Assembly (NCBI GenBank): GCA_033764725.1
Contig: JANRIR010000084.1
Coordinates: forward strand, 134,036 to 198,035
Reading direction: 5' to 3'
Length of the DNA stretch: 64,000 bases
Source of the DNA: RI-43 sp033764725
GTDB taxonomy: Bacteria > Pseudomonadota > Alphaproteobacteria > Caulobacterales > Aquidulcibacteraceae
In this document: piece after piece, positions 42,541 through 49,901 of the stretch
How positions within the stretch are numbered: the stretch's first letter is position 1
Layout of the letters: each line of letters opens with the position of its first letter
Program-made: the position numbers and the translations under genes
The notes under the pieces: generated by a model
The model's input: the letters and a program-made list of their open reading frames with translations, nothing else
Told to the model about the DNA's origin: nothing
Databases searched by the model: none

Positions 42541-42891
42541 ATGACCGCGCCCTCGCCGACAGACATCGTCGATGCGCAGATTGCCGCCTATGTGGCCGGA
42601 GACGCCGCGGCGTTCGCTGCGTTTTATGCGCCCGACGCCGTGTGCGTTTCCCTGCCCGCCGACCGCGTCGTCGCGCGCGGCCGAGAGGACATCGAACGCG
42701 TGTGGGCTGAAGTGTTTGCGCGACGACAGGTGCAATTCGCCCTGCTGAACCGGATCGCGCACGGCGATTTCGTGATCGACCACGAGCGCGTGACCCGCAC
42801 CGCGGACGGCGTCGCTGTCGAAGCGATCGCGACCTATGAGGTGCGTGCGGGCCTCATTCGCCATGTCTGGTTTTTCGAGCCGCATCCCTGA
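42541..42891 (+). CDS. NTF2-like/SnoaL-like small protein
   Basis: A 116-residue single-domain protein. DIVDAQIAAYVAGDAAAFAA and YAPDAVCVSLPADRVVARGR, then a C-terminal GLIRHVWFFEP strand, match the cone-shaped NTF2-like/ketosteroid isomerase fold. Catalytic function is not evident; members range from isomerases to binding proteins. It is divergent from the M55 peptidase and convergent with the proline iminopeptidase (12 bases apart). Confidence 0.7.
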   Translation: MTAPSPTDIVDAQIAAYVAGDAAAFAAFYAPDAVCVSLPADRVVARGREDIERVWAEVFARRQVQFALLNRIAHGDFVIDHERVTRTADGVAVEAIATYEVRAGLIRHVWFFEPHP

Positions 42892-42903
42892 AACCTTATC
42901 GCG

Positions 42904-43881
42904 TCATGTTCCGTGCGCAAGCGCTGCAGCGTGCGCGCCGCGCAGCGCCTCGTCGATGGCGAGCGACAGGATCGGATCGTTCCAAACATGCGCCGCCGCC
43001 GGAACGATGCGCAGGCGCGCATCGGGCCAGGCTTGCGCCAGATCATAGGCGCCGGAGGGCGGTGTGCAGGAATCGTAGCGGCCGTTGACGATCCATCCCG
43101 GCAGGCCTGCGAGCCGCGGCGCCTGAGCGAGCAATTGCCCCTCTTCGAGAAAATGCGCGTTGGCGTCGTAATGGCCGTACAGCCTGCCCATGGCCGCCAT
43201 GTTTTGACTTTCCTGCAAATTTTGCAGACGCTGCCAATTGGGAAACAGGTCGAGCATCTGGGTTTCGTAGGCCAGCATCGCCTTGAGTGCGGCGAGGCTT
43301 GCGTCGGGATCGTCGCCGAGGATGCGCGCAAGGTACGCCTGTCGCAGATCGCCGCGCTCCGCTTCCGGGATGGCGTCACGCAAACCTGCCCAAAGTTCGG
43401 GGAAAAGCGCGCGTGCGCCGCGCCACCACCAGTCGCGATCCTCCGCGCGGGCGAGAAACACGCCGGTGACGACGAGCGCCGCGCAACGCGTGCGATGCGC
43501 TTGCGCGTAGGCGAGCGCCAGCGTCGAGCCCCACGACCCGCCGAGCACGACCCAGCGCTCGACCCTGCGGGCGATGCGCAGCGCCTCCATGTCGGCCACA
43601 AGATGCGTGGTGGTGTTGGCGGCGAGGGATCCGTAGGGAACCGATCGCCCGCAGCCGCGCTGTTCGAACAGGATGGCCCGCCACTGCGTGGGATCGAACA
43701 TTTGCCGGTAATACGGATTGATCCCGCCGCCCGGCCCGCCATGCACGATGAGCAGCGGCGTTCCGTCCGGATCGCCGGCCTCCTCCCAATACAGCTCATG
43801 TCCATCGCCAACGGCGAGCATGCCGCTGACGTACGGCGCGCGCGGGGGCTTGAGGCCTGTATCCAACCGAAACATAATCAT
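42904..43881 (-). CDS. pip: proline iminopeptidase (prolyl aminopeptidase, S33)
   Basis: A 325-residue alpha/beta-hydrolase. The oxyanion-hole motif HGGPGGG is at 47-53, the nucleophile elbow GGSWGS puts the serine at 116, and FEQRGCGRSVP is a strong S33 prolyl aminopeptidase signature. Its role is removing N-terminal proline from peptides. The start is ATG at 43881 or ATG at 43875; both lie within AT-rich box i and neither has a Shine-Dalgarno. The N-terminus MIMF matches the extended soxB start, which suggests the box doubles as leaderless start in both genes. Confidence 0.88.
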   Translation of the reverse strand: MIMFRLDTGLKPPRAPYVSGMLAVGDGHELYWEEAGDPDGTPLLIVHGGPGGGINPYYRQMFDPTQWRAILFEQRGCGRSVPYGSLAANTTTHLVADMEALRIARRVERWVVLGGSWGSTLALAYAQAHRTRCAALVVTGVFLARAEDRDWWWRGARALFPELWAGLRDAIPEAERGDLRQAYLARILGDDPDASLAALKAMLAYETQMLDLFPNWQRLQNLQESQNMAAMGRLYGHYDANAHFLEEGQLLAQAPRLAGLPGWIVNGRYDSCTPPSGAYDLAQAWPDARLRIVPAAAHVWNDPILSLAIDEALRGAHAAALAHGT

Positions 43882-43896
43882 GTTATCTTATTATGG
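43869..43896. promoter_or_regulatory. AT-rich box, site i (proline iminopeptidase start)
   Basis: GAAACATAATCATGTTATCT then TATTATGG. The core ATAATCATGTTAT is an ATAA-N5-TTAT inverted repeat, the same as box e with one changed base. It covers the start codon of the proline iminopeptidase gene. Confidence 0.6.
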
Positions 43897-44123
43897 ATGG
43901 CTGCCCCGCGCTATCGGAAAGTGGTTTTCGTTGCGCGGGCGCGGCGGCGGCTTTAGGGACCTCGCCATGCGCACGGCTCGCCTCTTTGCAGCGCCGATTA
44001 TTCGCCCCCTCGCGGGGCGAAACGGCGCATGACACCCCTTTAGCGCCGTTCGCGCCCCGCCCGGATCGGGCGGCGGGCGAGCAAGACGCGGCCACGGTCC
44101 ATTCCAACACAGGACCGCACCCT

Positions 44124-44387
44124 ATGACCGCAGCGCCCGCCCATACGCTCGTCGTCGACACCGACCCCGACGCCGCCACGCTGCTGCGCGTACTCAACCT
44201 GCTGCTGGTGGCCGGCATCGATCACGCCGGTCTGCGCAGCTTCAAGCGCGGCGGGACGCGCACGCTGGTGATCGAAACCGAGCCGGCAGCGCAAAGCGCC
44301 ATCGCCGTCGTGGTGCGCAAAATGGCCGGAACCTATGGCGTGCGCGACGCCCGCGCCCTGCCCGCGCCGGCGTTCGCGGAGGATTGA
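44124..44387 (+). CDS. small ACT-like domain protein
   Basis: An 87-residue protein. The pattern HTLVVDTDPDAATLLRVLNL, then GIDHAGLRSFKRGG and RTLVIETEP, follows the strand-helix-strand order of ACT domains, as in small subunits of acetolactate synthase. This assignment rests on pattern only. The preceding 240 bases from 43882 contain a GC-rich inverted repeat at about 44012 (CCCCTCGCGGGG) and no other gene. It ends 40 bases before the tRNA on the other strand. Confidence 0.55.
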   Translation: MTAAPAHTLVVDTDPDAATLLRVLNLLLVAGIDHAGLRSFKRGGTRTLVIETEPAAQSAIAVVVRKMAGTYGVRDARALPAPAFAED

Positions 44388-44427
44388 ACAGTTTCCGGGT
44401 CGGCGGGCGACGGCGGCGCACAAAAAA

Positions 44428-44503
<76 letters not shown>

Positions 44504-44592
44504 GCCTTCGGCGTTTTGGGAGCGCGGGTATAGGCTCGCCCGGCCGAAAGCGTCAAGGTTCCGGGCGGCGGCGGCCATGGGGGGCAGGGGCG

Positions 44593-45072
44593 ATGCGGCT
44601 GTTGTTGAAATTTCTGCATTCGCTGGCGGGCGCGGGGCTGTTGGGCGGGGCGCTGGCGATGGCGGTCGTCGCGCTCTGGGCGCAGCGGCCGGAGAGCGCG
44701 GCGGCCCATGCGCCCGTGATCGCGGCGCTGGCGCAGATGGCGGCCTGGATCATCGGGCCGTCGATGGTGCTGACGATCGTCACCGGCCTGTTGGCGATGG
44801 CGGTCACGCGCGCGTTCCAGGACGTCGGCTGGGCCTGGGCGAAGGCCGCGACCGGCATCCTCGTGCTCGAAATGGGCCTGCACGTGATGGGGCCGATCCA
44901 GGAAGAGGCCAAGCGCAGCGCCGGCCAGCTCGCGGCGACCGCCGACCCCGCCAGCGCCGCGCGGCTGCTGGCGGCGGAGGCGAACACGCTCCTGCTGCTG
45001 GCGGGGGTCGCAGCGGTCAATGTCGCGCTCGGCGTGTGGCGGCCGAAATTTCCCAAATACACGGTTCGCTAG
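44593..45072 (+). CDS. DUF2269-like integral membrane protein
   Basis: A 159-residue protein with four hydrophobic segments. LLLKFLHSLAGAGLLGGALA at the N-terminus and the conserved central GPSMVLTIVTGLLAM resemble DUF2269/CopD-like membrane proteins. GGGGCAGGGG precedes the ATG. Function unknown. It stands alone between the tRNA and the yggT-folD pair. Confidence 0.7.
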   Translation: MRLLLKFLHSLAGAGLLGGALAMAVVALWAQRPESAAAHAPVIAALAQMAAWIIGPSMVLTIVTGLLAMAVTRAFQDVGWAWAKAATGILVLEMGLHVMGPIQEEAKRSAGQLAATADPASAARLLAAEANTLLLLAGVAAVNVALGVWRPKFPKYTVR

Positions 45073-45162
45073 ACCTGCAAGGGGCGCCTGCTTGCCGAAT
45101 CCGGCCCTGGCGGGCATGAGACGGGCCCACGCCCACCCCGCCGCGCGGAGCCGCCGCCCTTC

Positions 45163-45456
45163 ATGCTGACGCCCTTCCTCAATCTCATCGATGCGATCCT
45201 GGCGCTCATCATCGTCGTGCTGATCGTCAATGTCGTTTTGAGCTGGCTCTATGCGTTCGACATCATCAGCCGCCGCAACGCCTTCGTCGACACGATCTAC
45301 CAGGTGACGACGCGCCTTTCAGCGCCGCTCTTGCGGCCGATCCAGCGCTTCATTCCGCCGATCTCCGGCGTCGATCTGAGCCCGCTGGTGCTGTTGCTCG
45401 GCATTCAATTCATCCGCGAATTGCTGCCGCGCGTCGCGTACGCCATCTTCTCATGA
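45163..45456 (+). CDS. YggT-family membrane protein
   Basis: A 97-residue protein with two hydrophobic stretches. IVNVVLSWLYAFDIISRRN and APLLRPIQRFIPPISGVDLS are the YggT signatures. The family is linked to cell division or membrane organisation. The stop overlaps folD by 4 bases, an arrangement seen often in alphaproteobacteria. Confidence 0.9.
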   Translation: MLTPFLNLIDAILALIIVVLIVNVVLSWLYAFDIISRRNAFVDTIYQVTTRLSAPLLRPIQRFIPPISGVDLSPLVLLLGIQFIRELLPRVAYAIFS

Positions 45457-46337
45457 GCGCAGCGCTGATCGACGGGACCGCGATCGCTGCACGTTTGCGC
45501 GCGCGCGTGGGCGAAGCGGTTGCGGCCTTGTCGGCGGCGCATGGCGCAAGCCCGGGGCTCGCGGTCGTGCTCGTGGGCGACGATCCGGCGAGCGCGGTCT
45601 ATGTGCGCGCGAAAGTGAAGGACACGCAGGAAGCCGGCATGCGCTCGCACGAAGTGCGCCTGCCGGCGGACGCGCGCGAAGACGACGTGATCGCGCAGGT
45701 GCGCGCGCTGTCGGCCGATCCGGAGATCGACGGCGTGCTTGTGCAATTGCCGCTGCCCAGGCACATCGACGAGGCGCGCGTGCTGGCGCATCTCGATCCC
45801 GCCAAGGACGTCGACGGTTTGACGGAAGCGAGCGCGGGACGGCTTACGCTCGGCAAGCCGGGCTTGCGGCCGTGCACGCCGGTCGGCTGCGTAATCCTGG
45901 CGCAGAGCGTGCGCGCCGAATTGAGCGGCGCGCACTGCGTGGTGATCGGGCGCTCCATACTCGTCGGCAAGCCGGCGGCGCTTTTGTTTCTGGAGCAGAA
46001 TTGCACGGTCACGATCGCGCATTCGCGCACGCGCGATCTGCAAAGCCTCTGCCGCAGCGCCGACATTCTCGTGCCCGCGATCGGCAAGCCTGAGTTCGTG
46101 CGCGGCGATTGGATCAAGCCGGGCGCGATCGTCATCGATGTCGGCATCAACCGCATCGCGCGCGCCGACGGCAAGACGCGGCTCGTCGGCGACGTCGCCT
46201 TCGATGAAGCGCGCGAGGCGGCGGGCCATATCACGCCAGTCCCCGGCGGCGTCGGCCCGATGACGCGCGCCTGCGTGTTGCGCAACACGCTGATCGCGGC
46301 ATGCGCCCGCCGCGGCTGGAGCGCGCCGGCGCTGTAG
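45453..46337 (+). CDS. folD: methylenetetrahydrofolate dehydrogenase/cyclohydrolase
   Basis: A 294-residue FolD. Tyr50 and Lys54 in SAVYVRAKVKDTQEAG form the catalytic pair, and VLVQLPLPRHID, PCTPVGC and VVIGRSILVGKPAALLFLEQ are family motifs, the last in the NADP-binding site. It interconverts 5,10-methylene- and 10-formyl-tetrahydrofolate. It is a housekeeping gene, but it is also the enzyme that would process the methylene-THF made by the sarcosine oxidase 5 kb away. Confidence 0.95.
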   Translation: MSAALIDGTAIAARLRARVGEAVAALSAAHGASPGLAVVLVGDDPASAVYVRAKVKDTQEAGMRSHEVRLPADAREDDVIAQVRALSADPEIDGVLVQLPLPRHIDEARVLAHLDPAKDVDGLTEASAGRLTLGKPGLRPCTPVGCVILAQSVRAELSGAHCVVIGRSILVGKPAALLFLEQNCTVTIAHSRTRDLQSLCRSADILVPAIGKPEFVRGDWIKPGAIVIDVGINRIARADGKTRLVGDVAFDEAREAAGHITPVPGGVGPMTRACVLRNTLIAACARRGWSAPAL

Positions 46338-46355
46338 CGACGGCGATTGCGTTCC

Positions 46356-46467
46356 GCCCCCATCGACCAGCTTCGCCGGCCACTTCCCCCGCAAGCGGGG
46401 GAAGAAAGAGAGCGCTTTGCTCCCCCGTTTACGGGGGAGCTGGCCGCGAAGCGGACTGAGGGGGCAG
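46356..46467. repeat. intergenic palindromic repeat, family B, copy 2
   Basis: Near-identical to the copy at 10961-11081: CCCCCGCAAGCGGGGG, CTCCCCCGTTTACGGGGGAG and GGCCGCGAAGCGG occur in the same order. It fills the space between the convergent folD and PepSY genes, where it probably stops transcription from both sides. Confidence 0.8.
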
Positions 46468-46471
46468 CGCC

Positions 46472-47695
46472 TCACGCATCCACACGTTCACGCGCAGCGC
46501 GCATCGCGAGCGCAGGGACGTTGCGTCGTCGCACAATGCGCGCGCGCCGTTTGCGCAGCCAGATCAACACGCCGGTGACGCTGAGCATGACGGCGACGAG
46601 CCCCATGAGGCACACGAAGATGCGAAACGGCAAGCCGAACACCTGGCCCATATGCAAGGCGAACAGCCACGTGGTGATGGATGCGCCGAGATTCTGCCCG
46701 GTCGGCGCGATGAAGCGCAGCATGCGCCCGTCGCGCGCGTCCATGAACAGCATGGTGTTGCCGAGCGTATCGCCCACATCGCGGCTCGATTTCACGCGAT
46801 AGCCATAGACGCCCGCGCCGGGATCGTAATGGATCAGGCGCTCATGGTGGATGGTGAACCCGTCCTGCGCGGCGCGCGCGATCATCGCGGCCTGCAGGCG
46901 CCGATGCGCGTCGCGAAAGTCGATCGGCGGCGCATCCAGCGGCGCAGCGAGCGCGGGAAAGTCGCGCCGCGGCTCTTCATAGCCGACGGCGAGCTTCATC
47001 ACCGGCCGATAGACCTCATGCAGATTGAACGCCACGCTCGACCAGGCGAACACAAACAGCATCGCCCACACCCATAAGCCCCCGGCGCGGTGCAGATCGA
47101 AGGTGAATTTCGCCGCGCCGCTCTGCGTGCGCAGGCCCCATGCAGGCCGCCAGCGCGCAAACCAGCGCCCGCTTCCGCGTGGAAAGGTCAAATAGGCGCC
47201 GATGAAGCAATCGATCGTCCAGAGCAGCGCGACGAACCCGAACAGGTATGTGCCGATCACGCCGGCCGCGAGCGAATAGTGGAGCTGATAGACGAACGGC
47301 ATCACGTTCATCGCGCCCTGCGAAAGGTCGCCATAGCGCCGCTCGGCGACGATGCTTCCGTCATAGGGATTGACGAACACTTCATCGAACGCGGGCGGCG
47401 CGGCGCCCGGCTTGGCTTCGACAGAGAACGTCGCCGGCGTTTCCGGCGGCTGATGCAGATCGACCCACAAGACGTTGGTGTTCGGATCGCGCGCGGCGAC
47501 GGCGTCGCGCAGCGCGAACGGATCGAGCGGCTGCGCGCCGGCATGGGGCGCTGCGACATGATGGAGCTGGGGCGCAAGCGCCGCTTCGAGCTCGTGATAG
47601 AAGGCGATGAGCGCGCCGGTCGCGCCGGCGACGATCAAAAAGCCCGCCATCACGAGGCCGATATAGCGATGCGCGAGAACCCAGAAACGGCGCAT
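46472..47695 (-). CDS. PepSY-associated transmembrane protein
   Basis: A 407-residue membrane protein with four main hydrophobic segments. LAHRYIGLVMAGFLIVAGAT at the N-terminus, FDLHRAGGLWVWAMLFVFAW in the middle and ALHMGQVFGLPFRIFVCLMG near the end are typical of the PepSY_TM family, whose conserved histidines may bind haem. Members are usually encoded beside siderophore receptors and may reduce ferric siderophores. This one lies 5 bases after the TonB receptor gene and is surely cotranscribed. Confidence 0.85.
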   Translation of the reverse strand: MRRFWVLAHRYIGLVMAGFLIVAGATGALIAFYHELEAALAPQLHHVAAPHAGAQPLDPFALRDAVAARDPNTNVLWVDLHQPPETPATFSVEAKPGAAPPAFDEVFVNPYDGSIVAERRYGDLSQGAMNVMPFVYQLHYSLAAGVIGTYLFGFVALLWTIDCFIGAYLTFPRGSGRWFARWRPAWGLRTQSGAAKFTFDLHRAGGLWVWAMLFVFAWSSVAFNLHEVYRPVMKLAVGYEEPRRDFPALAAPLDAPPIDFRDAHRRLQAAMIARAAQDGFTIHHERLIHYDPGAGVYGYRVKSSRDVGDTLGNTMLFMDARDGRMLRFIAPTGQNLGASITTWLFALHMGQVFGLPFRIFVCLMGLVAVMLSVTGVLIWLRKRRARIVRRRNVPALAMRAARERVDA

Positions 47696-47700
47696 CGGCG

Positions 47701-49758
47701 CTACAATTTCACGCGCACGCTGGCCAGAACGCTCAAGGGCGCGCCGGGATAGAGCAGATTGTCCTGGCTGTCGTAATAGGTTTCGTCGGTGAGGTTCTGC
47801 ACGTTCAGCGCCGCCTCCACGCCGTCTTGCACGCGCCAGAACAGCGCCGCATCGAGACGCGTATAGCCTGGAATGATGAACGTGTTCGGCAAGGTCGCCT
47901 CGCGCTCGCCGACATGATAGGCGCCGAAGCCTACGCCGATAGGCAAAGTGGCGGCATCATAGCGCAGCCACAGGCTCGCCTGATGCTGCGGCACATTGAC
48001 CAGCGCGTCGCCGACGGGAAGATCGTTGTCAGCCGTCACCTCGGCGTCGATATAGGCGTAGCTGGCGATCAGGTTCAGCCCGTCGATCGGGCGCGCATTC
48101 AGATCGATCTCGGCGCCGCGCGAGCGTTGCTCGCCGCTAAGGATCTGGAAATCGGGATTGGACGGATCGGTCGTCGCCACGTTCGTCTTGGTGATTTCAA
48201 AAACGGCGAAGGATGCGCTCAGGCGCCCATCCAACGCGGCGTAGCGCACGCCGACCTCGACCTGCTCGCCCGCGGACGGATCAGGCGTCTCGCCATTGGA
48301 CAAGCGCGTGAAGGGCTGCGGATTGAAGCTGCGCGCGACATTGCCGTAGATCGACCACGCCGCGCCGGGACGATAGACCAGCCCAATTCGCGGCGTCGTC
48401 TCTTCCTGGCTGAAGGTCGTACGCGTAAGCGCCACCGCATCGTCGTCGCGATAATCGTAAGCATCGTGGCGCACGCCGATCAGAAGTTTCCAGCGCTCGC
48501 CCAGCGAAATCAGATCCTGCGCGTAGACGCCGACGCTTTCGGTGACGCCCACGAAGCGGCAGCAGGACACGGGCGCGCCTTTGACGCCGCCATAGACGGG
48601 ATCGAATATATCGATCGGCTGGAATACGTCCTGGCTGCGGAAGTCATAGAATTGCCGCTGCCGCCCCCAATCGACCCCCGCCACGATCTGGTGCGCCAAG
48701 GGGCCGGTTGAAAAGCGGCCGCGCAGATCGGCGAACGCTGCGGCCGTGTTGGCGCTGCCGGGAACGGTGGTGTAGTTGCGCCGTGCGGTGCGGCCATCCG
48801 GTTCGAGGCCTGTGACCTGCACGTTGTCCCGGTAATCCGTGGTGCGCCCATGCTCGAGGCCGGCGCGCAGCGACCAAGCCGCGTTGAAGGCGTGATGGAG
48901 CACGAGCGTCAGTTCGGTCTGGTCGAGGGTGTAGAAATCGCTCGGCTCGCCAAAGAAGCGCTCGATCGGCAGATCCAGAATAACTTCCCCGATCGAGAAA
49001 ATATAAAGCCCGCGATCGGGGACGGATTCCGACTCGAAATAAATCGCGCTCGCCTCCAGCGTGGTTGACGGCGCAAGCCGCCAATCGAGCGCGGCGCCGA
49101 GCGTCTGGCGCTCGGTTTCGACGAAGTCGCGGAAGCTCTCCGCACTTTCCGCAGCGCCGGTGAAGCGCAGGCCGATGGCGTCGCTCACGCGCCACGTCGC
49201 ATCGCCCTCCACGCGCACGCGCCCAAACGAGCCTGCGCTTGCGCCAAGGCGGGCTTGGTCTTCCGCGCCCGGACGTTTGGTGACGACATTGACCACGCCG
49301 CCGGGCTCCAGAAAGCCCGTACTCACCGAAGACGGCCCCTTGATCACCTCGACGCGATCGACATGGATGAGGTCGATGACGCCGCCATAATAATCGTGGC
49401 GGAAGCCGTTATAGAGCCCGGTCGCGGCGTCGAAGCCGCGGATCGCGAAGCTGTCGGTGACGCCCATATAGGCTTCCTTGCGCACCACGCCGCTGATCGT
49501 GCGGACAGCGTCGCCAAGCCGCGTGAAGCCCTGATCCTCGATGGTGGCGATGGAGACGCTCTGGATCGCCTGCGGGACGTCGAGGGGGTCGGCGTCGAGG
49601 CGCGTCGCCGCCACGGCCGGCGCGCGGCGCTGTCCGGTGACCACGATCGTCTCGCGGCTGGCCGCCGCACCCGGGGACGCGCTCTGCGCCCAGGCTGGCG
49701 CGCTTCCCCACCCGGCCGCCAGCGCCATAGCCGCCGCGCCATAAACCCATCCCCGCAT
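47701..49758 (-). CDS. TonB-dependent siderophore-type receptor
   Basis: About 685 residues. The signal peptide ends PAWA before QSAS. ETIVVTGQRRAPAVAATRLD, PLDVPQAIQSVS and the plug motif VEVIKGPSSVSTGFLEPGG identify the siderophore receptor branch. The C-terminal VLASVRVKL is a barrel end. The ATG at 49758 has AAGGGG 7 bases upstream; the frame open to 50847 lies over the permease on the same strand and is not credible. A Fur-like site at 49773 and the PepSY partner downstream support iron uptake. Confidence 0.9.
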   Translation of the reverse strand: MRGWVYGAAAMALAAGWGSAPAWAQSASPGAAASRETIVVTGQRRAPAVAATRLDADPLDVPQAIQSVSIATIEDQGFTRLGDAVRTISGVVRKEAYMGVTDSFAIRGFDAATGLYNGFRHDYYGGVIDLIHVDRVEVIKGPSSVSTGFLEPGGVVNVVTKRPGAEDQARLGASAGSFGRVRVEGDATWRVSDAIGLRFTGAAESAESFRDFVETERQTLGAALDWRLAPSTTLEASAIYFESESVPDRGLYIFSIGEVILDLPIERFFGEPSDFYTLDQTELTLVLHHAFNAAWSLRAGLEHGRTTDYRDNVQVTGLEPDGRTARRNYTTVPGSANTAAAFADLRGRFSTGPLAHQIVAGVDWGRQRQFYDFRSQDVFQPIDIFDPVYGGVKGAPVSCCRFVGVTESVGVYAQDLISLGERWKLLIGVRHDAYDYRDDDAVALTRTTFSQEETTPRIGLVYRPGAAWSIYGNVARSFNPQPFTRLSNGETPDPSAGEQVEVGVRYAALDGRLSASFAVFEITKTNVATTDPSNPDFQILSGEQRSRGAEIDLNARPIDGLNLIASYAYIDAEVTADNDLPVGDALVNVPQHQASLWLRYDAATLPIGVGFGAYHVGEREATLPNTFIIPGYTRLDAALFWRVQDGVEAALNVQNLTDETYYDSQDNLLYPGAPLSVLASVRVKL

Positions 49759-49772
49759 CCGCACGCCCCTTC

Positions 49773-49789
49773 TTGCAAATTGTTCGCAA
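49773..49789. promoter_or_regulatory. Fur-like operator upstream of the siderophore receptor
   Basis: TTGCAAATTGTTCGCAA is an imperfect 17-base inverted repeat (TTGC-x-AA ... TT-x-GCAA) 15 bases before the receptor start. A partial second copy, TGCAAATGCTTCTGCGA, follows directly upstream. The form resembles alphaproteobacterial Fur boxes, but the assignment rests on shape and position only. Confidence 0.4.
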
Positions 49790-49835
49790 CAAGAACTGCA
49801 AATGCTTCTGCGAGTCAATCTTAAAAAAGAAACCG

Positions 49836-49867
49836 AAAAACGCCGCCGCAGGGGCGCTGCGGCGGCG
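49836..49867 (-). terminator. Rho-independent terminator of the amino-acid permease gene
   Basis: On the minus strand CGCCGCCGCA pairs with TGCGGCGGCG around a short GC loop, followed by TTTTT and, a little further, a second run of six T. It lies 35 bases after the stop of the permease gene at 49902-51497, insulating it from the receptor gene downstream. Confidence 0.85.
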
Positions 49868-49901
49868 TCGGCTTGGCTTCGGACGTGCGGCCCGGGCGGC
49901 T

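Noticed and set aside
43893..44123. Short open frames ahead of the ACT-like gene
   Set aside because: No ribosome binding site or recognisable sequence. The proteins are low-complexity, arginine-rich products of GC-rich DNA.
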